The notes: generated by a model from the sequence alone, not told the origin. A stretch of DNA of 64,000 nt from Pseudomonas sp. B20(2017) (GCF_002113125.1 NZ_NEJP01000009.1:62001-126000); one strand, 5' to 3'. Numbered from the stretch's first letter, positions 43,011-51,970 are shown. Made by a program: numbers and translations.

Positions 43011-45293
43011 TTAAAGCGACGAGTATTTCTTGCGCAGACGCTGACGAATCAGTTCCGCGAGGGTGTTCATGACGAAGGTGAACAACAGCAGCACCAGCGC
43101 CGAGAGGAACAGCACGCGGTAGTGGCTGCCGCCGACTTCCGATTCCGGCATTTCCACCGCGACGTTGGCGGCCAGGGTGCGCAGGCCTTCGAACAGGTTC
43201 ATTTCCATGACCGGGGTGTTGCCGGTGGCCATCAGCACGATCATGGTTTCGCCGACCGCACGGCCCATGCCGATCATCAGCGCCGAGAAGATGCCCGGGC
43301 TGGCGGTCAGGATGACCACGCGAGTCATGGTCTGCCACGGCGTGGCACCGAGGGCCAGCGAGCCCAGGGTCAGGCCGCGCGGCACGCTGAACACGGCGTC
43401 TTCGGCGATCGAGTAGATGTTCGGGATCACCGCAAAGCCCATGGCCAGACCGACCACCAGTGCGTTGCGCTGGTCGTAGGTGATGCCCAGGTCGTGGGAG
43501 ATCCACATGCGCATGTCACCGCCGAAGAACCAGTTCTCCATGAACGGGCTCATGTACAGCGAAAGCCAGCCCACGAACAGGATCACCGGAATCAGCAACG
43601 CACTTTCCCAGCCGTCCGGAACTTTCAGGCGGATCGATTCAGGCAGGCGGCTGAAGGTGAAACCGGCGATCAGGATGCCGATCGGCAGCAGCATCAGCAG
43701 GCTGAAGATACCCGGCAGGTGCCCTTCCACATACGGTGCGAGGAACAGGCCGGCGAAGAAGCCGAGGATCACCGTCGGCATCGCTTCCATCAGCTCGATC
43801 ACCGGCTTGACCTTGCGGCGCATGCCCGGGGCCATGAAGTACGCGGTGTAGATCGCAGCGGCGACGGCCAGCGGAGCAGCCAGCAGCATCGCGTAAAACG
43901 CGGCTTTCAGGGTGCCGAAAGTCAGTGGCGACAGGCTCAGTTTCGGTTCGAAATCGGTGTTGGCAGCAGTCGATTGCCAGACGTATTTAGGCTCGTCGTA
44001 GTTCTCGTACCAGACCTTGCTCCACAGCGCGCTCCACGAGACTTCCGGATGCGGGTTGTCGAGCAGCAGCGGTTGCAGCTTGCCGCCGGCTTCGACGATC
44101 ACGCGGTTGGCGCGCGGCGACAGGCCGAACAGGCCTTGGCCCTCGACGACTTGATCGACCAGCAAGGTGCGGTGCGCGGTGCTGTGGAACACGCCGAGCT
44201 TGCCGCTGGCATCCAGGGCCAGGAAGCCCTTGCGACGTTCTTCGGCGGAAATTTCAACGATCGGCGTAGTGCCCATCTGGAAGGTGCGGATCTGCTTCAG
44301 GCGCAGCTCGCCATCGGTGTCGCGAGCCATGAACCACTGGGCCAGACCGCCCTTGGAGTCACCGACGATCAGCGAGATGCCGCCCACCAGTTGTGTGGCG
44401 GCGGTGACTTGGGCGTCGGCGTTTTCCAGCAGCTTGTAGCGACCGTTGAGGCTCTTGTCGCGCAGGCTGAACACGTCGGCCTGGGCACGTCCGTTGACCA
44501 CGTACAGCCACTGCTGGCGCGGGTCGACGAAGATGTTTTTCACAGGCTCGGTCATCTGCGGCAGATCGATACGCTTCTGCTCGTTGGTGACTTCGCCGGT
44601 CATCATGTTTTCTTCGCTGGTCAACGACAGCACATTGAGTTGCGAACCGGTGGAACCGACCAGCATCAGGGTCGAATCGGTAGCGTTGAGGCTGACGTGC
44701 TCCAGCGCGCCGCCGCTTTCGTTCAGCGCGATCGGTGCATCGCCATACGGATACTCGATGGCCGGGGTGATGGTTTTCTTGCCGTCCGGGTAGCTGACTT
44801 TATAGGTGTGACGGAACACCAGCGCCTGACCGTTGGACAGGCCCACGGCCACCAGCGGATGGCCCGGCTGGTCTTCGCCGATGGAGGTCACACTGGCGCC
44901 TGCCGGCAGGGGCAGATCGACGCGCTTCAGTTCAGCGCCACTGTCGATGTCGAAAAACAGCGCCTGGCCCTTGTCGGAAACGCGCATGGCCACCTGATTC
45001 TGCTCTTCGAGCGAAATCATCAGCGGCTTGCCGGCGTCCTGCATCCAGGCCGGGGTGATTGCATCTTTCGCGCTCAGGTCAGCACCTTTGAACAGCGGCG
45101 CGACCACGTAGGCGAGGAAGAAGAAGATCAGGGTGATGGCTGCAAGCACCGCCAGACCGCCGACGAGGACGTACCAGCGGGTGAAGCGATCCTTGAGCGC
45201 GCGAATGCGGCGCTTGCGTTGCAACTCAGGCGTATTGAAGTCAATGCGCTTGGGAGGGTTCGTAGTCATTTTGGAATTGGCCAGATCATTCAT
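43011..45293 (-). CDS. pstC: Phosphate ABC transporter permease PstC, long form
   Basis: 760 aa from ATG at 45293; a GTG two codons upstream and an ATG at 45269 are alternatives. Basic N-terminus (LQRKRRIRALKDRFTRWY), first membrane segment near 45-70, then about 400 residues that look like a beta-propeller-type periplasmic domain (repeats of the kind GQALVFRHTYKVSYPDG, STGSQLNVLSLTSEE), then the permease core (LKAAFYAMLLAAPLAVAAAIYTAYFMAPG ... LGSLALGATPWQTMTRVVI). E. coli PstC is about 320 aa. A Pho box lies directly upstream, so the start codon choice affects the leader. Confidence 0.95.
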   Translation of the reverse strand: MNDLANSKMTTNPPKRIDFNTPELQRKRRIRALKDRFTRWYVLVGGLAVLAAITLIFFFLAYVVAPLFKGADLSAKDAITPAWMQDAGKPLMISLEEQNQVAMRVSDKGQALFFDIDSGAELKRVDLPLPAGASVTSIGEDQPGHPLVAVGLSNGQALVFRHTYKVSYPDGKKTITPAIEYPYGDAPIALNESGGALEHVSLNATDSTLMLVGSTGSQLNVLSLTSEENMMTGEVTNEQKRIDLPQMTEPVKNIFVDPRQQWLYVVNGRAQADVFSLRDKSLNGRYKLLENADAQVTAATQLVGGISLIVGDSKGGLAQWFMARDTDGELRLKQIRTFQMGTTPIVEISAEERRKGFLALDASGKLGVFHSTAHRTLLVDQVVEGQGLFGLSPRANRVIVEAGGKLQPLLLDNPHPEVSWSALWSKVWYENYDEPKYVWQSTAANTDFEPKLSLSPLTFGTLKAAFYAMLLAAPLAVAAAIYTAYFMAPGMRRKVKPVIELMEAMPTVILGFFAGLFLAPYVEGHLPGIFSLLMLLPIGILIAGFTFSRLPESIRLKVPDGWESALLIPVILFVGWLSLYMSPFMENWFFGGDMRMWISHDLGITYDQRNALVVGLAMGFAVIPNIYSIAEDAVFSVPRGLTLGSLALGATPWQTMTRVVILTASPGIFSALMIGMGRAVGETMIVLMATGNTPVMEMNLFEGLRTLAANVAVEMPESEVGGSHYRVLFLSALVLLLFTFVMNTLAELIRQRLRKKYSSL

Positions 45294-45299
45294 GCGCAC

Positions 45300-45333
45300 A
45301 CCCTAGCGATCCTGTATGACAGAAAGATGACAA
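45300..45333 (-). promoter_or_regulatory. Pho box and -10 immediately before pstC
   Basis: Minus strand TTGTCAT-CTTT-CTGTCAT (45333 to 45316), then 10 nt, then TAGGGT (45305-45300). The same 7-4-7/10/-10 geometry as pstS (TAGAGT) and phoB (TCTAAT). Transcription would begin about 45,293, that is at the proposed ATG. Confidence 0.7.
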
Positions 45334-45395
45334 TGCAGTGACGCACCAAATCCGCCGCCAGCAGGGCACTGGCAGTGGATAGAAGAATTCGGGGA

Positions 45396-45490
45396 GTGTG
45401 GGGGCGAACATGCTCGCAAAAGTGCTGGCTCAGTCAACTAAGTTGTTGATTCTGAAGGCCTCTTCGCGAGCAGGCTCGATCCCACAGGAG
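45396..45490. repeat. Diverged REP pair between pstS and pstC
   Basis: GTGTGGGGGCGAACATGCTCGCAAA and the inverse CTTCGCGAGCAGGCTCGATC (each with changes from the consensus). Sits just after the pstS stop, so it can act as 3' stabiliser of the abundant pstS message. Confidence 0.8.
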
Positions 45491-45520
45491 TCAGGCGGGG
45501 TTCACCCCTGACTCAGTTTG

Positions 45521-46522
45521 TTACTTTTTTGCGACTTCAGCGCCGCCTTCCTGCAGACCCAGGTCAGCCAGTGCTTTTGCAGCAACTTTGGCTGGCAGCG
45601 GGATGTAGCCGTCTTTCACGACCACTTCCTGGCCCTGTTTCGACAGAACCAGTTTCACGAACTCGGCTTCCAGCGGGGCCAGAGGCTTGTTCGGGGCTTT
45701 GTTGACGTATACGTACAGGAAACGCGACAGCGGGTACTTGCCGTTCAGGGCGTTTTCTTCGGTGTCTTCGATGAAGTCAGTGCTGCCTTTCTTCGACAGA
45801 GCAACGGTTTTCACGCTGGCGGTCTTGTAGCCGATGCCAGAGTAACCGATGCCGTTCAGCGAAGAGCTGATCGACTGCACGACCGAAGCCGAGCCTGGTT
45901 GTTCGTTGACGTTAGGCTTGTAGTCGCCTTTGCACAGGGCTTCTTCCTTGAAGTAGCCGTAAGTGCCGGATACCGAGTTGCGACCGAACAGCTGAACCGG
46001 CTTGTTGGCCAGGTCGCCGGTCACGCCCAGGTCGCCCCAGGTTTTCACGTCGCTCTTGGCGCCGCACAGACGGGTGGACGAGAAGATCGCGTCAACCTGT
46101 TCCATGGTCAGGTGCTGGATCGGGTTGTCCTTGTGTACGAAAACAGCCAGGGCGTCCACGGCAACCGGGATAGCGGTTGGCTTGTAGCCGTATTTCTGTT
46201 CGAAGGCCGCCAGTTCGGTGTCCTTCATCTTGCGGCTCATCGGGCCCAGGTTGGAGGTGCCTTCAGTCAGCGCAGGTGGCGCGGTGGCGGAGCCCGCGGC
46301 CTGAATCTGGATGTTTACGTTCGGGTATTCTTTTTTGTAGTTCTCAGCCCAGAGGGTCATGAGGTTGGCCAGGGTATCGGAGCCGACGCTGGACAGGTTG
46401 CCCGACACACCAGTGGTCTTGGTGTAGCTCGGGATAGCAGGGTCAACAGCGGCAACCGCGTTGGCAGTCGCAACGCCAGCAGCGACAAAAGTCATTGCCG
46501 CCATCAAACGCTTCAGTTTCAT
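45521..46522 (-). CDS. pstS: Periplasmic phosphate-binding protein PstS
   Basis: 333 aa. Signal peptide ([24 protein letters not shown], cut near AVA/AVD), then PstS fold: [41 protein letters not shown] and [15 protein letters not shown], all phosphate-contacting regions in the family. It resembles the large PstS of P. aeruginosa rather than the alkaline-phosphatase-like DING proteins. Strong ribosome site TAGGAGTAAGGC; Pho box 79 bp upstream. Confidence 0.97.
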   Translation of the reverse strand: MKLKRLMAAMTFVAAGVATANAVAAVDPAIPSYTKTTGVSGNLSSVGSDTLANLMTLWAENYKKEYPNVNIQIQAAGSATAPPALTEGTSNLGPMSRKMKDTELAAFEQKYGYKPTAIPVAVDALAVFVHKDNPIQHLTMEQVDAIFSSTRLCGAKSDVKTWGDLGVTGDLANKPVQLFGRNSVSGTYGYFKEEALCKGDYKPNVNEQPGSASVVQSISSSLNGIGYSGIGYKTASVKTVALSKKGSTDFIEDTEENALNGKYPLSRFLYVYVNKAPNKPLAPLEAEFVKLVLSKQGQEVVVKDGYIPLPAKVAAKALADLGLQEGGAEVAKK

Positions 46523-46585
46523 GCCTTACTCCTAGCAGATAGGGTGTGTTAAGTCGGGGCCAAGTATCAGCAGGCCGTGTGAACA

Positions 46586-46618
46586 CTCTATGGCTGAAAT
46601 ATGACAATTGGATGAAAG
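46586..46618 (-). promoter_or_regulatory. Pho box and -10 of the pstS promoter
   Basis: Minus strand CTTTCAT-CCAA-TTGTCAT (46618 to 46601), 10 nt, then TAGAGT (46591-46586) as -10. A third, weaker repeat CAGCCAT follows at 46596-46590. The site is 40 bp from the divergent HTH-gene operator. Confidence 0.8.
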
Positions 46619-46658
46619 GCCAGCATCCGAGGCGTCACAAAAAATGAATTCCGTAGCA

Positions 46659-46696
46659 GGTTGACAAATCAAATGCAAAAGATAGCCTTGTCAACC
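46659..46696 (+). promoter_or_regulatory. Perfect 9-bp inverted repeat over the HTH/PIN operon promoter
   Basis: GGTTGACAA (46659-46667) and TTGTCAACC (46688-46696), 20 bp apart. The left arm contains a consensus -35 hexamer TTGACA, and the right arm covers the probable start site, with a weak -10 (TAGCCT) between. This is the expected layout of an autorepressor operator for the HTH protein encoded 14 bp downstream. Confidence 0.65.
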
Positions 46697-46709
46697 ACGA
46701 GAGGAACTC

Positions 46710-47768
46710 ATGATAAACGACCGAATTCGCCGCGCCCGCCTGCAACGAGGCCTCACCTTAGAGGGTCTGGCGGCCCAGCTTGGCGACATCACTAAACAAG
46801 CGTTAAGCAAATATGAGAAAGGGTTGAGCACTCCAAACTCTTCTCGCCTGCTGCAACTGGCCAAGGCACTTCAGGTCAGTCCCGAATATTTTTTCCGCGC
46901 GGAGGTTATTCCGCTGGCACCTCTTGAGTTTCGAAAGCTGGCCAAAATGCCCAAGTATCGCCAAGCTCAGGTTGAAGAAAAAATTCGGGAACATCTCGAA
47001 CGCTACATTTCACTTGAGCAATGCTTCGATCCTGCGGATATCCACACCCCTGCCACCCCCGCGCAGATGCTCCCGGTGTCGACCCTGGAAGAGGCTGAGC
47101 TCGCAGCCGAGAAGCTGCGCCAATTTTGGGGAATCGGTAGCGATCCCATTGCCAATCTGACTGAGCAACTGGAAGAGCACAGCATCAAGGTTGCGATGCT
47201 CAACGGCCCAGATGATTTTGACGGAGCTTGCGCGGCTACCGGTGACGGCGACCATGTATTGATTGCTTTGAATGCTGACCGTCCAGGTGAGCGAATCCGA
47301 TTTACGGCTGCTCATGAGCTCGGCCATTGGGTTATGGCGTTACCTGAAGACATGCCGGAGAAAGACAAAGAAAACTGTTGTCACCGTTTTGCCGGTGCAT
47401 TTCTCTATCCCGCCAAAAGCGTAACCGGCGATTTCGGCAGCCATCCCCGGTCCAGAGTGCACCCACGAGAGCTACTCATCGCCAAACGCCAATACGGAAT
47501 ATCAATGCACGCTGCGTTGAGACGACTGAAGGATTTGAAGCTACTTAGCGAAAGTGGCTACAAATCCCTCACTATTCAATTCAGTGCCAACGGCTGGCGC
47601 AAAGCTGAGCCTGAACCTCTGCCGTGCAAACCACCCCAGCGCTTTGATTCACTGGTGTTCTGGGGATTGGCGGAAGGATTGATCACCAAGTCGCGGGCTG
47701 CTGAACTCCTGCGCAAACCAGTGAGCGCACTTGATCCCAATTTCTTGGGCTCACTGGAGAGTGCATGA
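46710..47768 (+). CDS. HTH (XRE) regulator fused to ImmA/IrrE-type zinc peptidase
   Basis: 352 aa. Residues 1-60: XRE helix-turn-helix (RIRRARLQRGLTLEGLAAQLG, ITKQALSKYEKGLSTP). Residues about 140-270: ImmA/IrrE metallopeptidase with HELGH (His202, Glu203, His206) and the downstream ligand-type segment KENCCHRFAGAFLYP. A C-terminal tail of about 70 residues follows (FDSLVFWGLAEGLITKSRAAELL). Ribosome site AGAGGAA. Such fusions cleave a repressor or antitoxin, or act as antitoxin-type regulators. The stop overlaps the PIN gene start (ATGA). Not part of the usual pstS-MFS neighbourhood, so probably acquired. Confidence 0.9.
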   Translation: MINDRIRRARLQRGLTLEGLAAQLGDITKQALSKYEKGLSTPNSSRLLQLAKALQVSPEYFFRAEVIPLAPLEFRKLAKMPKYRQAQVEEKIREHLERYISLEQCFDPADIHTPATPAQMLPVSTLEEAELAAEKLRQFWGIGSDPIANLTEQLEEHSIKVAMLNGPDDFDGACAATGDGDHVLIALNADRPGERIRFTAAHELGHWVMALPEDMPEKDKENCCHRFAGAFLYPAKSVTGDFGSHPRSRVHPRELLIAKRQYGISMHAALRRLKDLKLLSESGYKSLTIQFSANGWRKAEPEPLPCKPPQRFDSLVFWGLAEGLITKSRAAELLRKPVSALDPNFLGSLESA

Positions 47769-48256
47769 GTCTGATCTATATCAGTGATACGAATATCTGG
47801 ATCGACTTCAGAAATGCCGGATTACTGGAGCAGATGTTCAGCTTGCCGTTTACGCTGTGTTGCACTGACTTTGTAATGTACGAACTCGACGACTTTTCAC
47901 ACGACGAACTGCTCGATAAAGGGTTGATTGTCGAGTCGTTCGATGAGGCAGGTGTAATACGATTGTCGGGGTTGAGGATCGAGCACAACAACAGCTCTTT
48001 AGCCGACGTCTCCTGCTACCTGCTTGCGCAGGAAACGGGTCGTCCTTTACTCACTGGAGATGGCAGGTTGCGCCGTCAGGCCCAAAGAGATGGGCTACAG
48101 GTGCACGGCGCGCTATGGCTGCTCGATTTAATGGTAGAGCACCAAGTCATCGACGAAACAGAAGCCGCAAATGCTTTGGCTCACATGCTCGAACACGGTG
48201 CTCGCCTGCCGGTTGGCGAGTGTGAAACAAGGCTTTCGAGCTGGCGAAAGCCCTGA
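47765..48256 (+). CDS. PIN-domain protein, candidate toxin or RNase
   Basis: 163 aa. PIN fold with acidic residues in the right places: Asp8 (ISDTNIWID), Glu40 (VMYELDDF), Asp81 (SSLADVSCYLLAQ) and Asp99 (LLTGDGRLRRQA). These bind Mg/Mn in PIN ribonucleases. Residues 130-163 form an extra helix region. Co-translated with the HTH-peptidase gene, an arrangement known from chromosomal ImmA/PIN pairs regarded as toxin-antitoxin-like. Whether it is toxic is not known. It ends 14 bp from the convergent MFS gene, with no terminator between. Confidence 0.85.
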   Translation: MSLIYISDTNIWIDFRNAGLLEQMFSLPFTLCCTDFVMYELDDFSHDELLDKGLIVESFDEAGVIRLSGLRIEHNNSSLADVSCYLLAQETGRPLLTGDGRLRRQAQRDGLQVHGALWLLDLMVEHQVIDETEAANALAHMLEHGARLPVGECETRLSSWRKP

Positions 48257-48270
48257 GTTCTGAAACTGAA

Positions 48271-49569
48271 TCAGCGACCTCTGCTCCACAACCACGCGCC
48301 GACCAGGATCCCCATCCCGCATAGCACCGCCACATAGTAGGCAGGCCCCATCGCGCTTTCTTTAAGCAACAGGCTGACCACCATCGGGGTCAGGCCGCCG
48401 AAGATCGCGTAAGCGACGTTATAAGAGAAGGACAGACCGCTGAAGCGCACCACCGGCGGGAACGCTTTCACCATTACATACGGCACCGCGCCTATGGTGC
48501 CGACCAGGAAACCGGTCAGCGCATACAGCGGGAACAGCCAGTTCGGGTGATCGCCGAGGCTGTGATAGAAGGTCCAGGAACTGGCCAGCAAGCCCAGGCA
48601 GCCGAACACGAACACCCGACCGGCACCGAAGCGATCCGCCAGCGCACCAGAAATGATGCAGCCGAAGCTCAAGAAGACGATGGCAAGGCTGTTGGATTGC
48701 AACGCAGTGGTCGGCGAGAAGTGATAGACCGTTTGCAGCACGGTCGGGGTCATCAGGATCACCACGACGATGCCGGCGGACAGCAGCCAGGTCAGCAGCA
48801 TCGACACTACGATCGCCCCGCGATGGTCGCGCAGCACGGCGCGCAGCGGCACTTCTTCGGCCAGCGCCTTGCGTTGTTGCAGTTCGGCGAACACCGGGGT
48901 TTCGTGCAGCCAGCGGCGCAGGTAGACCGAAAACAGACCGAAAACGCCACCGAGCAGGAACGGGATCCGCCAGGCGTAATCCGAGACTTCCGTTGGCGTA
49001 TAGATGCTGTTGATCGCAGTGGCGACCAGCGAGCCGAGCAGGATGCCCGCTGTCAGGCCGCTGGTCAGGGTGCCGCAGGCGTAGCCGATGTGCTTGCCGG
49101 GTACGTGTTCGGAAACGAAGACCCACGCCCCCGGCACTTCGCCGCCAATCGCCGCGCCCTGAATGACGCGCATCAACAGCAGCAGGATCGGCGCCCACAT
49201 GCCGATCTGCGCGTAGGTCGGCAGCAGGCCCATGATCAGGGTCGGCACGGCCATCATGAAGATGCTCAGGGTGAACATCTTCTTGCGCCCCAGCAGGTCG
49301 CCGAAGTGCGCCATGACGATCCCGCCCAGCGGCCGCGCGAGGTAACCGGCGGCGAAGATGCCGAAGGTCTGCATCAGGCGCAGCCACTCGGGCATGTCGG
49401 CCGGGAAGAACAATTTGCCGACCACGGTGGCAAAGAACACGAAGATGATGAAATCGTAGAACTCCAGCGCGCCCCCCAGGGCCGATAGCGACAGAGTCTT
49501 GTAGTCATTGCGGGTCAACGGTCGTGCGGGTTGATCGGGCTGCGCGAGGCTCGAGGGCGCTGTGGTCAT
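48271..49569 (-). CDS. MFS transporter, metabolite:H+ symporter (MHS) type
   Basis: 432 aa from ATG at 49569 (MTTAPSS...); the frame is open 32 codons further upstream without a better start. Twelve membrane segments; MHS signatures GALEFYDFIIFVFFATVVG in helix 1, RPLGGIVMAHFGDLLGRKK between helices 2 and 3, and RVIQGAAIGGEVPGAWVFVSE around helix 5. Relatives carry citrate, ketoglutarate, proline/betaine or shikimate; substrate unknown here. In P. aeruginosa its orthologue position is directly beside pstS. Confidence 0.92.
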   Translation of the reverse strand: MTTAPSSLAQPDQPARPLTRNDYKTLSLSALGGALEFYDFIIFVFFATVVGKLFFPADMPEWLRLMQTFGIFAAGYLARPLGGIVMAHFGDLLGRKKMFTLSIFMMAVPTLIMGLLPTYAQIGMWAPILLLLMRVIQGAAIGGEVPGAWVFVSEHVPGKHIGYACGTLTSGLTAGILLGSLVATAINSIYTPTEVSDYAWRIPFLLGGVFGLFSVYLRRWLHETPVFAELQQRKALAEEVPLRAVLRDHRGAIVVSMLLTWLLSAGIVVVILMTPTVLQTVYHFSPTTALQSNSLAIVFLSFGCIISGALADRFGAGRVFVFGCLGLLASSWTFYHSLGDHPNWLFPLYALTGFLVGTIGAVPYVMVKAFPPVVRFSGLSFSYNVAYAIFGGLTPMVVSLLLKESAMGPAYYVAVLCGMGILVGAWLWSRGR

Positions 49570-49946
49570 GGCAAGGTCTTCTCTTATAGTCGGATCTGCC
49601 GCCACAACAACGCTGGCTGCGGCTCGGGCAGGTTCGGCACCATAGCAAATTGTTCGAAAAAGCACATAGAGGCGCGTATTTGCCGGTCGAAATCAGAACC
49701 GGACGGTCGTCGCGGAGTCTACCGACCGATATACTCGCAACCTTGCTCCGGTTTGTAAGGGGTTGCTGTGCGAAAACGTCGTTGGCCCGACCCTTGCTCG
49801 GGATTAGCCGGTTTCGCAGAGTTTCTCCTTAGGCGCCTGATGGAAAACGTGACGAACGTAGTATGTTCGGTGCTGAATCGTTTTTCCCGAAGACGGCTAC
49901 CACCAGCAGCACTAACGAAGAGTCACGGGTCAGAGGCACCCCCGGC
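49570..49946. other. Divergent intergenic region between MFS and thioesterase genes
   Basis: 377 bp. Contains a possible -10 TATACT at 49730-49735 and short GC-rich inverted pieces (CCGGTTCT-like, GACCGACCG-like) but no gene that I can support. An upstream in-frame ATG for the thioesterase (49863) lies here but lacks a ribosome site. Confidence 0.45.
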
Positions 49947-50351
49947 ATGATAGAGCTCGAACAAGAAGATCCGATCCCGCAAGGCGACCTGGCCTTGCAA
50001 ATCACCGCACTTCCCCGCGAAACCAACGGCTTCGGCGATATTTTCGGCGGCTGGCTGGTGGCGCAGATGGACCTGGCCGGCACTGCCATGGCCAGCCGTG
50101 TTGCCGGCGGTCGTGTCGCGACCGTTGCCATCGATCGTATGGCGTTTCTCGTGCCGGTCGCCGTGGGCGCGCAATTGTCCTTCTATACCCAGACCCTGGA
50201 AATCGGCCGCAGCTCGATCCAGATGATGGTCGAGGTGTGGAGCGACGACCCGCTGTCCAGCGAGTGGCGTAAAGTGACCGAAGCGGTGTTCGTGTTCGTT
50301 GCCATCGATGGCAGCGGCCGCACCCGTTCGGTTCCGCCACGCGCACGTTAA
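49947..50351 (+). CDS. Hotdog-fold acyl-CoA thioesterase (YciA-type)
   Basis: 134 aa from ATG at 49947 with AGAGG ten bases upstream. Conserved hotdog core: NGFGDIFGGWLVAQMDLAGTAMAS (catalytic Asp in the central helix), RVATVAIDRMAFLVPVAVG and VTEAVFVFVAIDGSGRTR. Hydrolyses acyl-CoA, probably of medium or broad chain length as in YciA. Divergent from the MFS gene; the mutarotase gene follows after 57 bp, perhaps in one operon. Confidence 0.9.
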   Translation: MIELEQEDPIPQGDLALQITALPRETNGFGDIFGGWLVAQMDLAGTAMASRVAGGRVATVAIDRMAFLVPVAVGAQLSFYTQTLEIGRSSIQMMVEVWSDDPLSSEWRKVTEAVFVFVAIDGSGRTRSVPPRAR

Positions 50352-50408
50352 ACCTCGCGGCCGTTTCACGGTCGATAGTCGTCCAAGTTGCTGATCGAGA
50401 GTTGTCCC

Positions 50409-51308
50409 ATGAACACGCCCAACGTTGAAGCCGTGAAACTGGATGAACTGAACTGCTGGCGCATCCGCCACGGTCAGGCCGAAGTGCTGGTGGCCCAGCA
50501 AGGCGCGCACATTCTCAGTTATCAGGTGGACGGCCAGCCGCCTCTGATCTGGCTGAACGACAAGGCCGTGTTCAAGACCGGCAAGAGCATCCGCGCCGGC
50601 GTGCCGGTGTGCTGGCCGTGGTTTGGCGTCTTCGCCCGCAACCCGCAGAGCGTGCAGGCGATGCGCACGAGCGAAGAACCGGCCGGCGCCCACGGATTTG
50701 TCCGGGCGATGGATTGGGAACTGGGCGGCATCGAAACCGAAGGCGAAAGCCTGAAGGTGGAGTTCACACTGCCCTACCCCGAAGGCGGTTTTCCGGGCTG
50801 GCCGCATCAGGTCGACCTGACCCTGACCCTGCGCCTCGACGATCAACTGCACATCAGCCTGACCAGCCACAACCGTGGTGCCGACACCGTCCACATCAGC
50901 CAGGCGCTGCACAGCTATTTCGCCGTCAGCGATGTGCGCAACGTGCGTGTCGAAGGCGTGGATGGCCTGGATTACATCGAGACCCTGGATGACTGGAAAA
51001 CCAAAAACCAGCAAGGCGACCTGCGTTTTGTCGGGGAAACCGACCGCATCTACCTCGATGCCCCGCCGCAACTGAGCATCGTCGATCCGGCCTGGGAACG
51101 GCGCATCGTGCTGACCGCCAGCGGTTCACGCACGGCGGTGATCTGGAACCCGTGGATCGACCGAGCCGCCGCGTTCAGCGACATGGACAACAACGGCTGG
51201 CAGCGCATGCTGTGCATCGAGACGGCGAACGTGATGAACGACGTGGTGAACCTGGCACCGGATGCCAGCCACACCATGGGTGTCAGCGTCGGTTCAAAAT
51301 CGCTCTAA
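50409..51308 (+). CDS. D-hexose-6-phosphate mutarotase-like protein (YeaD type)
   Basis: 299 aa from ATG at 50409 (GAGAG eight bases upstream; a TTG seven codons earlier is less likely). Galactose-mutarotase fold with GIRAGVPVCWPWFG-type motif (here IRAGVPVCWPWFGVFARNP), catalytic His region AGAHGFVRAMDW, SQALHSYFAVSD, and Glu-containing ETANVMND near the C-terminus. Interconverts alpha and beta anomers of hexose 6-phosphates. Followed by a REP pair. Confidence 0.93.
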   Translation: MNTPNVEAVKLDELNCWRIRHGQAEVLVAQQGAHILSYQVDGQPPLIWLNDKAVFKTGKSIRAGVPVCWPWFGVFARNPQSVQAMRTSEEPAGAHGFVRAMDWELGGIETEGESLKVEFTLPYPEGGFPGWPHQVDLTLTLRLDDQLHISLTSHNRGADTVHISQALHSYFAVSDVRNVRVEGVDGLDYIETLDDWKTKNQQGDLRFVGETDRIYLDAPPQLSIVDPAWERRIVLTASGSRTAVIWNPWIDRAAAFSDMDNNGWQRMLCIETANVMNDVVNLAPDASHTMGVSVGSKSL

Positions 51309-51325
51309 ACCCTAGCGCAAAATAA

Positions 51326-51415
51326 CTGTGGGAGCGGGCTTGCTCGCGAAGGCGTTGTGTCAGACAAATCGATGTAACTGGCACTCCGCTTTCGCGAGCA
51401 AGCCCGCTCCCACAT
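51326..51415. repeat. REP pair (BIME) after the mutarotase gene
   Basis: GTGGGAGCGGGCTTGCTCGC and inverse TTCGCGAGCAAGCCCGCTCC, both close to consensus, between convergent genes. Confidence 0.95.
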
Positions 51416-51433
51416 TGGGTTCTGCGCCAAGTC

Positions 51434-51970
51434 TTAGAGATCGGACTCCTGCACCACCCGCACCTTGTCCGCTTCCAGCGCATACGCCGCATCGGCCAAG
51501 TCATTGCTGACCTTTTCGATCTTCAGCGTGCCGGTCACCCACAGCGGCGTGTAGATGTCATCCAGCTTCAAACCTTTTGGATAACGCACCAGCACCAGCT
51601 GATTCGGTGGCGGTGGCGGCACATGGATGCAGGCGCCCGGGTACGGCACCAGGAAGAACAACGTGCTGCGACCCTTGGCGTCGGATTCCAGCGGCACCGG
51701 ATAACCGCCGATGCGGATGTGTTTATCATTCATCGACGCCACGGTCTTGGTCGAATACATCACCGCCGGCAAACCTTTGGCCTGCTTCATCCCGCCTTTC
51801 TGGGTGAAGGTGCCGGTGGCTTCCGGGGAGTTGTGGTCGATTTCAGGCATGGCCTCGAGGGCTTTCTGATCCGACTTGGGCATCAGTTCCAGCCAGTCGG
51901 TTTCCGGCAGATCGCCGGCGTGAGCCAGACCGCTGCCCAGCAAAAGGAGAGTCAATAGAAGACGGCGCAT
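51434..51970 (-). CDS. Secreted DUF3299 protein
   Basis: 178 aa. Signal peptide (RRLLLTLLLLGSGLAHAGD), then the DUF3299 core: DWLELMPKSDQKALEAM, RIGGYPVPLE, LFFLVPYPGACIHVPPPPPN (conserved single Cys) and YTPLWVTGTLKIE. Family members are periplasmic proteins of unknown function, often near metal-transport genes. No partner gene is obvious here. Confidence 0.88.
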   Translation of the reverse strand: MRRLLLTLLLLGSGLAHAGDLPETDWLELMPKSDQKALEAMPEIDHNSPEATGTFTQKGGMKQAKGLPAVMYSTKTVASMNDKHIRIGGYPVPLESDAKGRSTLFFLVPYPGACIHVPPPPPNQLVLVRYPKGLKLDDIYTPLWVTGTLKIEKVSNDLADAAYALEADKVRVVQESDL

